DNA of 54,519 bases from Photobacterium carnosum (GTDB lineage Bacteria > Pseudomonadota > Gammaproteobacteria > Enterobacterales > Vibrionaceae), in contig NZ_NPIB01000002.1 of NCBI RefSeq assembly GCF_002849605.1, forward strand, positions 1 to 54,519. The letters are read 5' to 3'. Shown here one piece after another: positions 25,123 to 34,228 of this stretch. Under the pieces are notes generated by a model, which was not told where the DNA came from, searched no databases, and saw nothing but the letters and a program-made list of their open reading frames with translations. How positions within the stretch are numbered: the first letter of the stretch is position 1; each line of letters opens with the position of its first letter. Both the position numbers and the translations under genes were made by a program.

Positions 25123-26598
25123 TTACAAGGTTCGGTGTTCACCGTTAACGATCAGTTGATTGTTATCTAAGTGAATATCCGTATCAAGACGATTATTAAC
25201 TACTTTAATAAAGTCCATCTGGATAAGTTTACTTATTACTGGTTGCGGGATGATTGCTGTTTTTTGCACAAAATTCGCAGGAAGTGATGCTGTAAAATGA
25301 ATATCAACTCCCGCAATAGCCGCTAATGGATCTTTGGTGATTAACTGGGCTGCTGATGGATTTATCTGCATTGTTAGTTTACTGCTAATTTCACCGTCAT
25401 CATTATCTAAATGTAATGAAAGATTATCAACATTCATTCCCGCTTTAACTAATTCAGTCGCAGATTGTTTTAAACGCGCCTGGTCTGCAGCAGTAGTATT
25501 GATAGACTGATCGTAAGCGGATAACAATTCTTTTAATTTTAGCCCTGAAATTCCAGATAATGATATTTCAGCATTAATGTTTTTATTATTCGTATCTACC
25601 ATTAAGAATTTTTCAGCAGTAAGTGAACCGGTTAATGATAGAGGATAATTTACCTGCTTATCTTTCTTGACATCATCAATGTCACTTACTGTTTTGGGCT
25701 CATTACCTAAGTTGTATGTTACTAATAATTTCTGCAAATCAATAACAGGAAGTATGCGGTAATCATTAGTCTCTGTGGCTAGGGTAATAGTATCAACATC
25801 AAGACGTCCACTATCAATAGATTCAATGGGTGTCGTCGTTTGTATTAATCCATCAGGAACATAAATACGACTAAATTTTACATTTTCAATGTTTAGTAAA
25901 GATCCATCTTTATTATGAGGTGTGGGTACCCGAATTTGTTTTAGTTGAGTGAGGGTGTGTGTTATTTTCCCATCATAGCCACCAAAATCATACGTCAACC
26001 CATTGATGATCGCCCCTGTATTAGAAATGGTATCGCTGAATACGATCTTAGTATCATACTTTATTTGAACAGCGTTACTTGAATGGTCCGAATCTGAATA
26101 AGTTGTATGAATGGCAATGGGTAAGTCTAAACTGCCATCAGTAGCGTTACGTTCGTAATTTGATGGTGCGCCATTTTTGAATTTAAGCTGATTACGTTGA
26201 ATGTAATCACTTAGCAGTTTTGCACTATCCCCCAGTAATTGTAAGTGCGTATCCGCAGATGAAGTGCCGAATTTAGTGGTAGCAATAGCTGTGATATAAG
26301 GTGGGACGTTTGGAATATTAGCACTAATTTCTGGGAACTTATTTGTTGCGATCACTATTTTGGATTTGATTTCAACTGAAGCTAAACCGTAAGCGCTAGA
26401 AACCTTTTCAATGTTAACGCCATTAATGTTTGTTAGGTTCTCATCCATCCATTTGTTTACTTGGTGACTGATAAAAAGTGATGTTCCACCGACAACGATA
26501 GCGCCTGAGATAAAACAGCTAACAGCTGTGCGCATAAAAATTTGTGCTGTAGACATTTTTTTTTTATTACTGTTATCTTTTTGCTGCTTATTTTCCAT
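25123..26598 (-). CDS. DUF945 (YdgA-like) family protein
   Basis: 491 aa. A charged N terminus, a membrane segment near residues 25-48, then a long periplasmic region of beta-rich repeats typical of DUF945: an early KSKIVIATNKFPE area, a central GSLTAEKFLMVDTNN, and a late AGVDIHFTASLPANF. YdgA-type proteins are conserved inner-membrane-anchored proteins of unsettled function. Monocistronic, terminated by the bidirectional hairpin downstream. A plasmid copy may duplicate or interfere with the chromosomal one. Confidence 0.7.
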   Translation of the reverse strand: MENKQQKDNSNKKKMSTAQIFMRTAVSCFISGAIVVGGTSLFISHQVNKWMDENLTNINGVNIEKVSSAYGLASVEIKSKIVIATNKFPEISANIPNVPPYITAIATTKFGTSSADTHLQLLGDSAKLLSDYIQRNQLKFKNGAPSNYERNATDGSLDLPIAIHTTYSDSDHSSNAVQIKYDTKIVFSDTISNTGAIINGLTYDFGGYDGKITHTLTQLKQIRVPTPHNKDGSLLNIENVKFSRIYVPDGLIQTTTPIESIDSGRLDVDTITLATETNDYRILPVIDLQKLLVTYNLGNEPKTVSDIDDVKKDKQVNYPLSLTGSLTAEKFLMVDTNNKNINAEISLSGISGLKLKELLSAYDQSINTTAADQARLKQSATELVKAGMNVDNLSLHLDNDDGEISSKLTMQINPSAAQLITKDPLAAIAGVDIHFTASLPANFVQKTAIIPQPVISKLIQMDFIKVVNNRLDTDIHLDNNQLIVNGEHRTL

Positions 26599-26726
26599 GA
26601 TTTAATCCATTTTTTGTTCATGCATTACAAATTATATAAATAATCATACTACAATATTAACGTATAGCGTTATAGTATGGTTTTCTGTAATGCAATTACG
26701 ATATTAATCATATAGGAATAGACGAA

Positions 26727-27257
26727 GTGTCAAACAATAAAGAACAAGAAACTCAAAAGAAAACAGTATTAGAATTACCTGAAAATAATGCAGTGCAACC
26801 TTGGTACAAGTGGAATGTTAGCAAAGGTAAATATATGCTCGGTCTTTTGATCGCTATCTCAGCATTTGGCGTATACATGCAACGTCCATCAGTAGAACTA
26901 AATATGGATGCCCGTGGTGTGGGTGCCTATGTACGTTGTTCCGGCTCTATGAATGGCGACTCAATTGATATCGGTTCGTGTCGTACCTATTTTGAAGCGT
27001 ACCTACCTGTTCGCATTAAAAAAACCAACAATTTACCACGAATTGTACCGATTGAAATGATTGCTAATACTTATAAGTTAGCAAATGAAATGATCATCGA
27101 CCAAGGTAAGGTTCCATTAAAACCATTAGGTGAAATGACGCAAGGTAAAATTATCATTGCTAAAGATGGCTCTGTAATTGCTAACCCTGTGAAAGATGTA
27201 ACTGCTGATAATCTATTAAAAGAAAATACTAAAACTACGGTAGTTGCTAATAAGTAA
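26727..27257 (+). CDS. Hypothetical single-TM protein
   Basis: 176 aa starting at GTG 26727, with AGGAA ten bases upstream. One membrane segment near residues 34-50, then a periplasmic domain with a Cys pair (VRCSGSMNGDSIDIGSCRTY) likely forming a disulfide. A TACAATATTAAC-TAGCGT motif lies about 70 bases upstream. First of three co-directional genes (26727, 27321, 27619), though a terminator follows it. No family recognised. Confidence 0.6.
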   Translation: MSNNKEQETQKKTVLELPENNAVQPWYKWNVSKGKYMLGLLIAISAFGVYMQRPSVELNMDARGVGAYVRCSGSMNGDSIDIGSCRTYFEAYLPVRIKKTNNLPRIVPIEMIANTYKLANEMIIDQGKVPLKPLGEMTQGKIIIAKDGSVIANPVKDVTADNLLKENTKTTVVANK

Positions 27258-27264
27258 TACATCT

Positions 27265-27300
27265 AAAGCTTATCCATGTTGTGTGGGTAAGCTTTTATTT
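27265..27300 (+). terminator. Terminator after the 26727 gene
   Basis: AAAGCTTATCCA and TGGGTAAGCTTT form a 12-bp stem with one G-U pair, followed by TTATTTATT. It may be partly read through to the next genes. Confidence 0.75.
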
Positions 27301-27320
27301 ATTACATTAGGGATAAAATA

Positions 27321-27632
27321 ATGCTTGATATTATTACGGGGCACCCAATCACCTTTTCTATCTGTGCTCTTGCCGTTATCAAATTACTGTATGATGAATT
27401 GATGGTGCGGGTAAAAGGCGAGCACTTACCTAAATGTCCTAAATGTAAAAAGCCAATGATTACGAAAGTAGCCAAGCAAGGTAAACATATAGGTAAACCG
27501 TTTTGGGGATGTGTCGATTACAGAAAAACTGGGTGTGATGGTTTTCGAACTAAGGGACTGTTTGATAAGGATGAAGTATCACTAACCGAAATTGAATATC
27601 AAAAAAAGTTAAGAAAAAATGATAATAAATAA
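27321..27632 (+). CDS. Membrane-anchored topoisomerase-type zinc-finger protein
   Basis: 103 aa. A hydrophobic N terminus (residues 8-26) precedes a zinc finger with CPKCKKPM, KPFWGCVDY and GCDGFR, the pattern of the C-terminal zinc finger of type IA topoisomerases. No topoisomerase catalytic part is present. It may bind nucleic acid at the membrane. The next gene begins inside its 3' end (14-base overlap), so they are co-expressed. Confidence 0.65.
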   Translation: MLDIITGHPITFSICALAVIKLLYDELMVRVKGEHLPKCPKCKKPMITKVAKQGKHIGKPFWGCVDYRKTGCDGFRTKGLFDKDEVSLTEIEYQKKLRKNDNK

Positions 27633-29037
27633 AAAACACTTGGCTGGTGTGGCTGCTGTTACGTTACTTGCTGGTGGCATGGTTTTATATTTAAATCAAC
27701 CGAACGCAGTACCTTTTTTTGGTTCTTTGCCGACAAATGGCTTGGAAGCAAAAGCGTTTACGATCCCTGTTCATGGGTATAGTATTTTTGACCAAACTTT
27801 ATTGAGGGCTATTCAAACTCACGAGGTTGAACAGTTTAATCGTGCTCTGTCAGTAGCATTTAATGATAATGCCCAAATTTATCTTGAAAGTAATTCAATT
27901 CAGCGTTTCCAAGCGGTAAAACAAGCAGTGATAAAGCGTGGGGTTTTATCCGCTGATAGTGATGTTGTAAAAAATATCGATTGGCTAATTAAGGCTCTTG
28001 AGCTAAGAAAACAAGAATTTCCTAAATTTCAAATGGCCTTAAAGCACGAGATTGAATTAACTAATGCTGACGATATTCGTCGCTATAAGAAAATCACTAA
28101 TCAACTGAGTGATTATAAGGCACGTCGTGATGCCAAGCATAAGCTATTAGCTGAAGCTACATCAAGGCATGACCATGATGGTATTAAGATTGATAAACTG
28201 ATTAATACACTCAACGATAAGATCAATGATCGCTTATCCGCGAACGGTATTAAACAACGGAATATATTGAACGTTACCAGTTTTCTAACCCAGTTATCGT
28301 TAAGTATAAAGTCAGAGTACCATCGTGGGGTAATAATTGAACTGCCATATTTAAAGATTAATGATACTGGTAAGTTGTTCGTTACTGACAATAAAAATGA
28401 ATTATCTATTGCAAAACCTTTAGTCACCGATTTTTTAGCACAGCATAATAAAGAAATTGTGAATTATAAGGCCAGTGAATTAGATTTGCAGATGCAACGT
28501 GAACAGATGTCCTCGTTTTTTGATGAGGCAAAAGTTCGTTATGGTAAATATCCTGTTGAATTGAAAAGTGACTTAAAAATCATCAAAGCAACCATCCGAG
28601 ATAATACGGGTGGTGTTTACGATGTTACTACTGAACAAATAGAGTTCAAGCCGAGCTATTTAATTTCAAATAAGTGGCAAGCATACTTGGCTAAGATGGG
28701 CGTCTCTAATAAGCAGTTAGTAACGTTTGCTGAACGGGCTAATATCATCGTTGCGGTTGATAATAAATTATCAATGGCGGCAGCTGCAGATGCTAGACCT
28801 GCAAAAGTTCAAAGTGATGGCTCGGTGGTAGTACCTAATCATGCACTTAATGGTAAAGGTGTCGTTATAGTCGGAATTTCAGGTAACTCAAACACGCCAT
28901 GGAAAGCAAGGTTATTTAAGTTAGATAAGAATGGAAAATTATCAAAGACCCCTACATGGTCAGCAAGTTTAAGTGTTCCTTATTATCAATCAGATTTAAG
29001 CAGACCAATTTATAATATTAGCAAATATATATCTTAA
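27619..29037 (+). CDS. Hypothetical membrane-anchored protein
   Basis: 472 aa. The N-terminal hydrophobic segment (residues about 8-26) may be a signal anchor. A long charged helical region (residues about 60-330) with heptad-like Leu spacing follows, then a smaller beta-containing C-terminal domain. No family recognised. The overlap with the zinc-finger gene suggests a two-gene unit, and the size suggests a structural role at the inner membrane. Terminated by the hairpin at 29066. Confidence 0.6.
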   Translation: MIINKKHLAGVAAVTLLAGGMVLYLNQPNAVPFFGSLPTNGLEAKAFTIPVHGYSIFDQTLLRAIQTHEVEQFNRALSVAFNDNAQIYLESNSIQRFQAVKQAVIKRGVLSADSDVVKNIDWLIKALELRKQEFPKFQMALKHEIELTNADDIRRYKKITNQLSDYKARRDAKHKLLAEATSRHDHDGIKIDKLINTLNDKINDRLSANGIKQRNILNVTSFLTQLSLSIKSEYHRGVIIELPYLKINDTGKLFVTDNKNELSIAKPLVTDFLAQHNKEIVNYKASELDLQMQREQMSSFFDEAKVRYGKYPVELKSDLKIIKATIRDNTGGVYDVTTEQIEFKPSYLISNKWQAYLAKMGVSNKQLVTFAERANIIVAVDNKLSMAAAADARPAKVQSDGSVVVPNHALNGKGVVIVGISGNSNTPWKARLFKLDKNGKLSKTPTWSASLSVPYYQSDLSRPIYNISKYIS

Positions 29038-29065
29038 CGAGGTGCCTTGCTGTAATGCGACTACG

Positions 29066-29101
29066 AAATCACGATAGCCAAATTGGTGTCGTGATTTTTT
29101 A
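29066..29101 (+). terminator. Terminator after the 27619 gene
   Basis: AAATCACGA and TCGTGATTT arms followed by a T-run; the left arm overlaps a TGTAATGC-type motif at 29051-29070. Confidence 0.85.
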
Positions 29102-29168
29102 TTTATATAGATAACGCTGATCGTTGAAAGTGAAGTTAGTAGTGGTTAATATGTGTTTTTTAATTTGA

Positions 29169-29546
29169 ATGCGGGTTTATCTTAATGTTATGAATGATTT
29201 AACATTTTCCATCTTTGAATCTATGAAAAGTAAGAGAGCTAATAGACACGAAAGGGTATCTAAAAGCACAGATCAAAAAGTGTATAAATCCACGTACTAT
29301 CAATGCAATAGGTCGGACGAGCGTTATTTAATCATAGATGCTATTGAGTGGTGCCTAACTACTGCATCTAGAGTTACATTCTTTAATTTGAATAGCCATA
29401 TTAACCGTATTTATAAGCATGAGTGCTGTGGTTATGTGGACACCGATAAATGTGCAAGGTTCGTTTGGGATGTGCGTTCATTAGGAAGTGATGCGTTAAA
29501 GAGTAAGCAAGGAGAACTAAAAGCCATGCAGAAAGCTGTTGCTTAA
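29169..29546 (+). CDS. Hypothetical 125-aa protein
   Basis: Basic soluble protein with several Cys (YYQCN, EWCLTT, HECCGYVDTDKC), perhaps metal binding. The ORF opens at ATG 29169, but ATG 29184 or 29190 are possible starts; none has a strong SD. It lies between a terminator and an AT-rich spacer, apparently monocistronic. No family recognised. Confidence 0.5.
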   Translation: MRVYLNVMNDLTFSIFESMKSKRANRHERVSKSTDQKVYKSTYYQCNRSDERYLIIDAIEWCLTTASRVTFFNLNSHINRIYKHECCGYVDTDKCARFVWDVRSLGSDALKSKQGELKAMQKAVA

Positions 29547-29755
29547 CGTCAAAATAAAAATTATTAGCAATATCTGAATGGAATATTTTTATTGTAAGCG
29601 GGAAATGATAAAGCCTGTGCTTACATGTGAGCTTCGTAATGTTACCTTACAGTTTTTATGTTTAATAACTGATTTTGAAATCATAGTTTTAATTGTTATT
29701 AACAAACAATATTAATGGTATCTTACGTAATAAATGTTTAACGTTTGGTGTTTTA

Positions 29756-30187
29756 GTGGACGATTTAATTGTTGTTAACAGAAAGTTGGATATGTTGGAT
29801 GCGCCCATTAAAGAGGGGAAGGATCCAGATGTAGTGTCTCCTTGTAGCACCACACTTAACCCTGAATCGCTTGAGCGTAAACAGGCTCTATTAGATGTAG
29901 AACGCACACTTATTGGCTTTGTTGAGGTTGCTAACAGTCTGTTTCAGGTGGGAGCAAGAGTTGTTTATTTTGATAAATTTAACAATAAAGAAAGTGCGCT
30001 TTCGAAGTTAGTTGAAGTGTACGTCGCAAAGCGATATTCACACATTAATTTCAGTGATGATGATATTGAACACCTGATTGATAATATCATTCAGGTGTCG
30101 ATGATTGATATTTCAAAATTAAGATTATCGTCACACATTCTCACTCAACTTTGTCAACATGGCCACTGTGATCCCTCGTTTCAATAG
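29756..30187 (+). CDS. Hypothetical 143-aa protein
   Basis: Start uncertain: GTG 29756 is given; TTG 29693 and ATG 29792 are in frame. The protein is soluble and largely helical with an acidic C-terminal half (FSDDDIEHLIDNIIQ) and a final HGHCDPSF. A degenerate TACAATATTAAC-like promoter motif at 29706 favours a start after it. No family recognised. A hairpin follows the stop. Confidence 0.5.
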   Translation: MDDLIVVNRKLDMLDAPIKEGKDPDVVSPCSTTLNPESLERKQALLDVERTLIGFVEVANSLFQVGARVVYFDKFNNKESALSKLVEVYVAKRYSHINFSDDDIEHLIDNIIQVSMIDISKLRLSSHILTQLCQHGHCDPSFQ

Positions 30188-30194
30188 TTGGGTT

Positions 30195-30227
30195 AGCGAC
30201 GATATATTGAAGTTATATAGCGTCGCT
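30195..30227 (+). terminator. Hairpin between convergent genes
   Basis: AGCGACG and CGTCGCT arms with an inner ATAT/ATAT helix; only a short T stretch (TTCTTT) follows. Probably a weak or bidirectional terminator. Confidence 0.55.
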
Positions 30228-30251
30228 TCTTTGATGGTATAGCTACCAACC

Positions 30252-30662
30252 TTAAGTAAAAGCCCATGCTATAAGCGGATCTAGTTCTGTGGTGTTAGAG
30301 TTAGCATTTAATTGTAGCTCACTTACGACACTTCCCATGTACTTTAAATCCCCAATATGCCCATTTACATATTTAGCACCAAATAAAAATTGATGAACAC
30401 TTTCACCGTCTGCTGTACTCCAATTACGAACATCTAAACACTCAAACATACCCTTAGCAAAATCATTACCCTGTCGAACAGCCTCTAGTATGGCATTGGT
30501 TTGTAGCCAGTCATTAAGCTTTGCCTTTTCACGTTTAGTTATTCGTTTAGATAGCTTTGGAAATGGTGATGTAATTGATTTGCTGAGAGTAACGAACTGA
30601 TCTCCAGCATTAATTGGTATTAGCATTAGAAGCCCATAATGGAGGTTATATGATGCATCCAT
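30252..30662 (-). CDS. Hypothetical 136-aa protein
   Basis: Soluble, alpha/beta, with a basic middle (KLSKRITKREKAKLNDWL) and an acidic, Asn-rich C terminus. No family recognised. Convergent with the gene ending at 30187 and divergent from the one at 30744, with an 80-bp shared upstream region containing CTGCGCAATAAA, a weak relative of the TAGCGCATA box. Confidence 0.55.
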   Translation of the reverse strand: MDASYNLHYGLLMLIPINAGDQFVTLSKSITSPFPKLSKRITKREKAKLNDWLQTNAILEAVRQGNDFAKGMFECLDVRNWSTADGESVHQFLFGAKYVNGHIGDLKYMGSVVSELQLNANSNTTELDPLIAWAFT

Positions 30663-30743
30663 CGTACTATGGGTATTTACCTGCGCAATAAACGTTAAGC
30701 ATTGATAGTGTGGTAATATTGCTGGTAGGTTAAATACTATTGG

Positions 30744-31148
30744 ATGTTTGAAATAATGAACTATGGGTTATGGTTAGAACAACAAGGCGATTTAGAACGC
30801 TATAAAAATTCACCTGTTTGTAAAGTCGCTGAAGATTGGGGCTATGCCATATTAACGATTATTCGAGGAATGGGGGTTAAGGGAAATCATCGAGAATACC
30901 AGTTAATGCGAAGGATCATCTGTCGTGATGAATTACCGTTGTTACTTGATAACGCCAAAAAATACGCATGTTCATCAGAGCCGTTTAAAGCTGCACTTGA
31001 AAAAATCAAAAAAATTAGCAAATACCATCCTGATTACCTAAAAAAAATCATGTGTGCACCAATGCTCGATGAGCCTATTACTATCGAAGTAATAGAAGGG
31101 GCAAGCGTTTGTTATATCGTGACTTCAGCCTGTACAGAAAATATTTAA
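30744..31148 (+). CDS. Hypothetical 134-aa protein
   Basis: ATG 30744 is given; ATG 30756 is an alternative with TTGGA better placed. Soluble helical protein with scattered Cys, no membrane segment. Segments such as ILTIIRGMGVKGNHREYQLMRR suggest an amphipathic helical bundle. No family recognised. Followed by 380 bp of non-coding leader DNA for the helicase gene. Confidence 0.55.
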   Translation: MFEIMNYGLWLEQQGDLERYKNSPVCKVAEDWGYAILTIIRGMGVKGNHREYQLMRRIICRDELPLLLDNAKKYACSSEPFKAALEKIKKISKYHPDYLKKIMCAPMLDEPITIEVIEGASVCYIVTSACTENI

Positions 31149-31526
31149 TCTTTTTTGCTGGTGGATTATGAATTCATATTTTAGGTGATGGCCACAACAA
31201 GTTTTCACATACGCCTAACAACGATAAATATCGTAAGGAAATGACTACATTGTAAGTAAAATACGACAAAAATTAGACATCAACCAATTTGATTAAATGG
31301 GATAAATGACATTTAGCTTAATATGCAGATTGTTGATTTGATAGATGTTATTATTAATATACCCATCTAAATTCAATAATTAATACCGCTAATGCTAACG
31401 AGACCAAAGATGATAGTCGCGCAGCAAAATCGTTGAGTTACTCTAATTGAAACGTGAAGTAACTCTAACTACATTCAGGTATCACTTAGAGTTACTTGTA
31501 ATATTTAATTTATAGGATAATTTTTT
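31149..31526 (+). promoter_or_regulatory. Long leader of the helicase gene with competing inverted repeats
   Basis: Three related arms: AGTTACTCTAA (31436-31446), AAGTAACTCTAA (31457-31468) and TTAGAGTTACTT (31486-31497). Arm 2 pairs perfectly with arm 3 over 12 bp, or over 7 bp with arm 1, so the two hairpins exclude each other. Arms 1 and 2 are also direct repeats 22 bases apart, suiting a dimeric regulator on one face of the helix. An ACGATA-AA-TATCGT palindrome lies at 31221-31234. Confidence 0.6.
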
Positions 31527-33563
31527 ATGCAAGAACAATTGAAAGACTTAAAGCAAGTGTTCAATAAGTGTGAAGATATCTTCGATAACTATCGACCTCG
31601 TGCTGGGCAAAAACGTATGTGCTTTGAGTTTGTAAAGCAGTTGAATGAACCACATGAGACTGTAACTATTTGTGAAGCTGGAACTGGAACAGGGAAGTCA
31701 TTAGCATATCTAGCAGCAGCAATAACCTATGCCGTAAATAATAAAAAGACGGTTATTATCAGTACCGGTACTATCGCCCTCCAAAAACAATTATTAAAGA
31801 AAGATATTCCGCTACTTTCTCGCCTTTACAACAAAAAATTTAGCTATGCGTTAGCACAAGGTCGAGCCCAATACGTTTGTCTTGATAAACTTTCTGACGC
31901 GATAGGTAAGGGTGGTACCCAAAGCTTCTTATTTTCAAATGATAGCGAAGAATCGCAAATGTTAGAAAAAATGCATAGGGACTACAATAGCGGTCTTTGG
32001 AACGGTGAAAAAGAATCATATTCAAATACGATACCTAGTGAAGTATGGGCCACAATAGTTAGCGATAAGCATAAATGTCAATCAAGGTTTGAAAGTCATC
32101 GTGAATGCCCGTTTCATAAGGCGAGACGTGGAATGAAGGATAAGACTGTAATCCTTGTGAATCATAACCTACTGCTGAGTGACCTAAATCTAAGTTGCGG
32201 TGGGGGCGTTATTTTGCCGTCAATTAGTGAGTGCGTATTAGTTATCGATGAGGCTCACGACCTTCCTGATATTGCTCGTTCAGCATCAGAAGGGGTGTTT
32301 TCCATTGCGTCCTTTACAAGTCTTGCTGAATCGTTAGTTAAAGCAGCTAAAAGGCATTCAATAAATGAATCGCAACTTCGGCTAAACGATAAATTCAATA
32401 AAATTTTCGACCTTACCAGTAGTTGCGTCGATAGCGTAACGTCCTTAAAAGCATATCTTCAAGCCAATCACGATACTTTTTTTAAAGATAACATTTATGT
32501 TCTTCGTGCATTCTGTGAAAATCTAGCCTCGTTTATAGACAACGCCCTAAAGGATTTTAGACGATTAAAAAAATTGGTTAATGAAATAATCAATGTCTAT
32601 AAAAAAATAATTGATGATGGTGATCCGTTGACCCCAAATCAAGAAACTATCTATGGCGATTATACATTCCATATTAATTGGATAAAAACTGCTGAATATG
32701 TGTTGTTTACTATGTTAGGTAAAGATAATTTTGATGAAATGGCTAAGTGGATTGATAGCAAAGGTCGCGGTGATACCTATACGCTATCTGTCGTACCGAT
32801 AGAGGCAAGAGGAATATTACAAAATCTATTGTGGGATTATACCTCGGATGTGCTTCTGTGCTCGGCTACATTAAGTAGCGTCGGATCTTTCCAGTTATTT
32901 AAATCAGAGTCAGGCTATCCTGATCACGCAAAAGTATTCAGAGTAGATTCGCCATTTGATTATTCGAAAAGCACTTTATGCATTCCTGTAATAGAGGTTG
33001 AACCAGGTGACCAAGAAGAATATACCCAATATCTCATTGATAATTTATTCGAAAAGTACATAACAGATCAAGCCGCAAACCTCGTCCTATTCTCATCGTA
33101 TTGGCAGATGAATAAAGTCTTTGATGGGGTTAAGCGTAAAGCTAAGAAGAAAGGCTTTATCCTGCAGCAACAAGGTAATTCTCCTAAGCAAACAATGCTA
33201 GATAAGCACTCGAAGTTATTAAAGGAAGGTAAGAAGAGCGTCTTATTTGGTACAAGCAGTTTCTCGTTCGGTCTAGATTTGGCTGGTGACCTATTAACGA
33301 ACTTAATCATCACAAAAATTCCATTTTCTTCTCCTACCGATATCGTTGCAATTAGGCATTCTGAAATTCTGAAATCTCAGGGGAGAAATCCGTTCTTTGA
33401 ACTTACGCTACCACAAGCTAGCAGGGCTCTTGTTCAGGCTGTCGGACGGTTAATTAGAACAGAAATGGACAGTGGGACAGTCACAATTCTTGATTCCAGA
33501 TTGAATACTAAAGCCTATGGTAAGCAAATTATTAAATCGTTACCTCCGTTTAAGCGCGGTTAG
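31527..33563 (+). CDS. dinG: DinG/YoaA-type ATP-dependent DNA helicase (XPD-like)
   Basis: 678 aa. Motifs in order: RPRAGQKRM (Q-motif region), Walker A EAGTGTGKS (residues 50-58), DEAH in VLVIDEAHDLPD, motif III-like CSATLSS, motif V SFGLDLAGD, and motif VI QAVGRLIRTE. These define 5'-3' superfamily 2 helicases that unwind forks, D-loops and R-loops. The iron-sulfur domain has YVC, KHKC and HREC cysteines, but the usual fourth ligand (normally five residues after the second) appears to be Glu. It likely supports recombination with the RecT and RecA-like proteins. Confidence 0.9.
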   Translation: MQEQLKDLKQVFNKCEDIFDNYRPRAGQKRMCFEFVKQLNEPHETVTICEAGTGTGKSLAYLAAAITYAVNNKKTVIISTGTIALQKQLLKKDIPLLSRLYNKKFSYALAQGRAQYVCLDKLSDAIGKGGTQSFLFSNDSEESQMLEKMHRDYNSGLWNGEKESYSNTIPSEVWATIVSDKHKCQSRFESHRECPFHKARRGMKDKTVILVNHNLLLSDLNLSCGGGVILPSISECVLVIDEAHDLPDIARSASEGVFSIASFTSLAESLVKAAKRHSINESQLRLNDKFNKIFDLTSSCVDSVTSLKAYLQANHDTFFKDNIYVLRAFCENLASFIDNALKDFRRLKKLVNEIINVYKKIIDDGDPLTPNQETIYGDYTFHINWIKTAEYVLFTMLGKDNFDEMAKWIDSKGRGDTYTLSVVPIEARGILQNLLWDYTSDVLLCSATLSSVGSFQLFKSESGYPDHAKVFRVDSPFDYSKSTLCIPVIEVEPGDQEEYTQYLIDNLFEKYITDQAANLVLFSSYWQMNKVFDGVKRKAKKKGFILQQQGNSPKQTMLDKHSKLLKEGKKSVLFGTSSFSFGLDLAGDLLTNLIITKIPFSSPTDIVAIRHSEILKSQGRNPFFELTLPQASRALVQAVGRLIRTEMDSGTVTILDSRLNTKAYGKQIIKSLPPFKRG

Positions 33564-33691
33564 GCAAGGATTTTTTTGCCCATATGCTATAGACTTTTTA
33601 TGCAATCAGTCGTCTAATTTAGTGAGGTTGTAGGTCACTTATAAGTAAATGCTACAACACATATCTATAATATTATTAATAGGGTTATGTT

Positions 33692-34228
33692 ATGTCTTAT
33701 GGGAAGTTAGCAGCAGGAGCGGTCGCATTATTAGCTGCGACGGGAATTGGTTATTGTTTTGGTGGCGAAAAGTTTAAAAAAGAAGAAGAACGATCAGATT
33801 ATAAATCAGGTTATAACAACGGAAAAGCCGAAAACATAAATAGTGTAAAAACAGCTAACGATAATGCAGATAAGGCAATAAAGGCAAACGAAGAGTACGT
33901 TTATCATCAAAACCAAATTATAGCATTGATCACTATTGGAACGGCTGTAGCTGGTTGTAAACAAATTCCAATCCCTACAAATATATTCACTGATATATCT
34001 CAGGCAGCTGGTGGGCTTTCTGTCTCTAATGCATCACAAGAGACAAGAAAAAAGGCTGAGTCATTAATGAAGCGTCCAGTATCAATACGTAGCGCAATAT
34101 CAGTGGCGAATCGTGCAGGGCTATCAAAAAGTCAGTGCATTGAAATGATTGAAGTTGCAATGTCAATTGATGGTAAGCCAAATGATAAGCAATATGCGTT
34201 TCGTAATGAATGGAGCAAGGTTGCATGA
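33692..34228 (+). CDS. Membrane-anchored TerB-like protein
   Basis: 178 aa. An N-terminal Gly/Ala-rich membrane segment (residues 5-24), a Lys/Asn-rich linker, then a helical domain ending in CIEMIEVAMSIDGKPNDKQYAFRNEW, which resembles the last helices of TerB-like domains (the aDG...E pattern). TerB-like domains act at the membrane in stress and phage-related functions. The stop overlaps the start of the HNH gene by four bases (ATGA), so the pair is translated together. The TerB call is remote. Confidence 0.45.
   Translation: MSYGKLAAGAVALLAATGIGYCFGGEKFKKEEERSDYKSGYNNGKAENINSVKTANDNADKAIKANEEYVYHQNQIIALITIGTAVAGCKQIPIPTNIFTDISQAAGGLSVSNASQETRKKAESLMKRPVSIRSAISVANRAGLSKSQCIEMIEVAMSIDGKPNDKQYAFRNEWSKVA

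Noticed and set aside
12948..29070. TGTAATGC-N4-ACGA motif at 12948, 26686 and 29051 as a regulator site
   Set aside because: Only three intergenic copies in inconsistent positions relative to genes; too weak to call.
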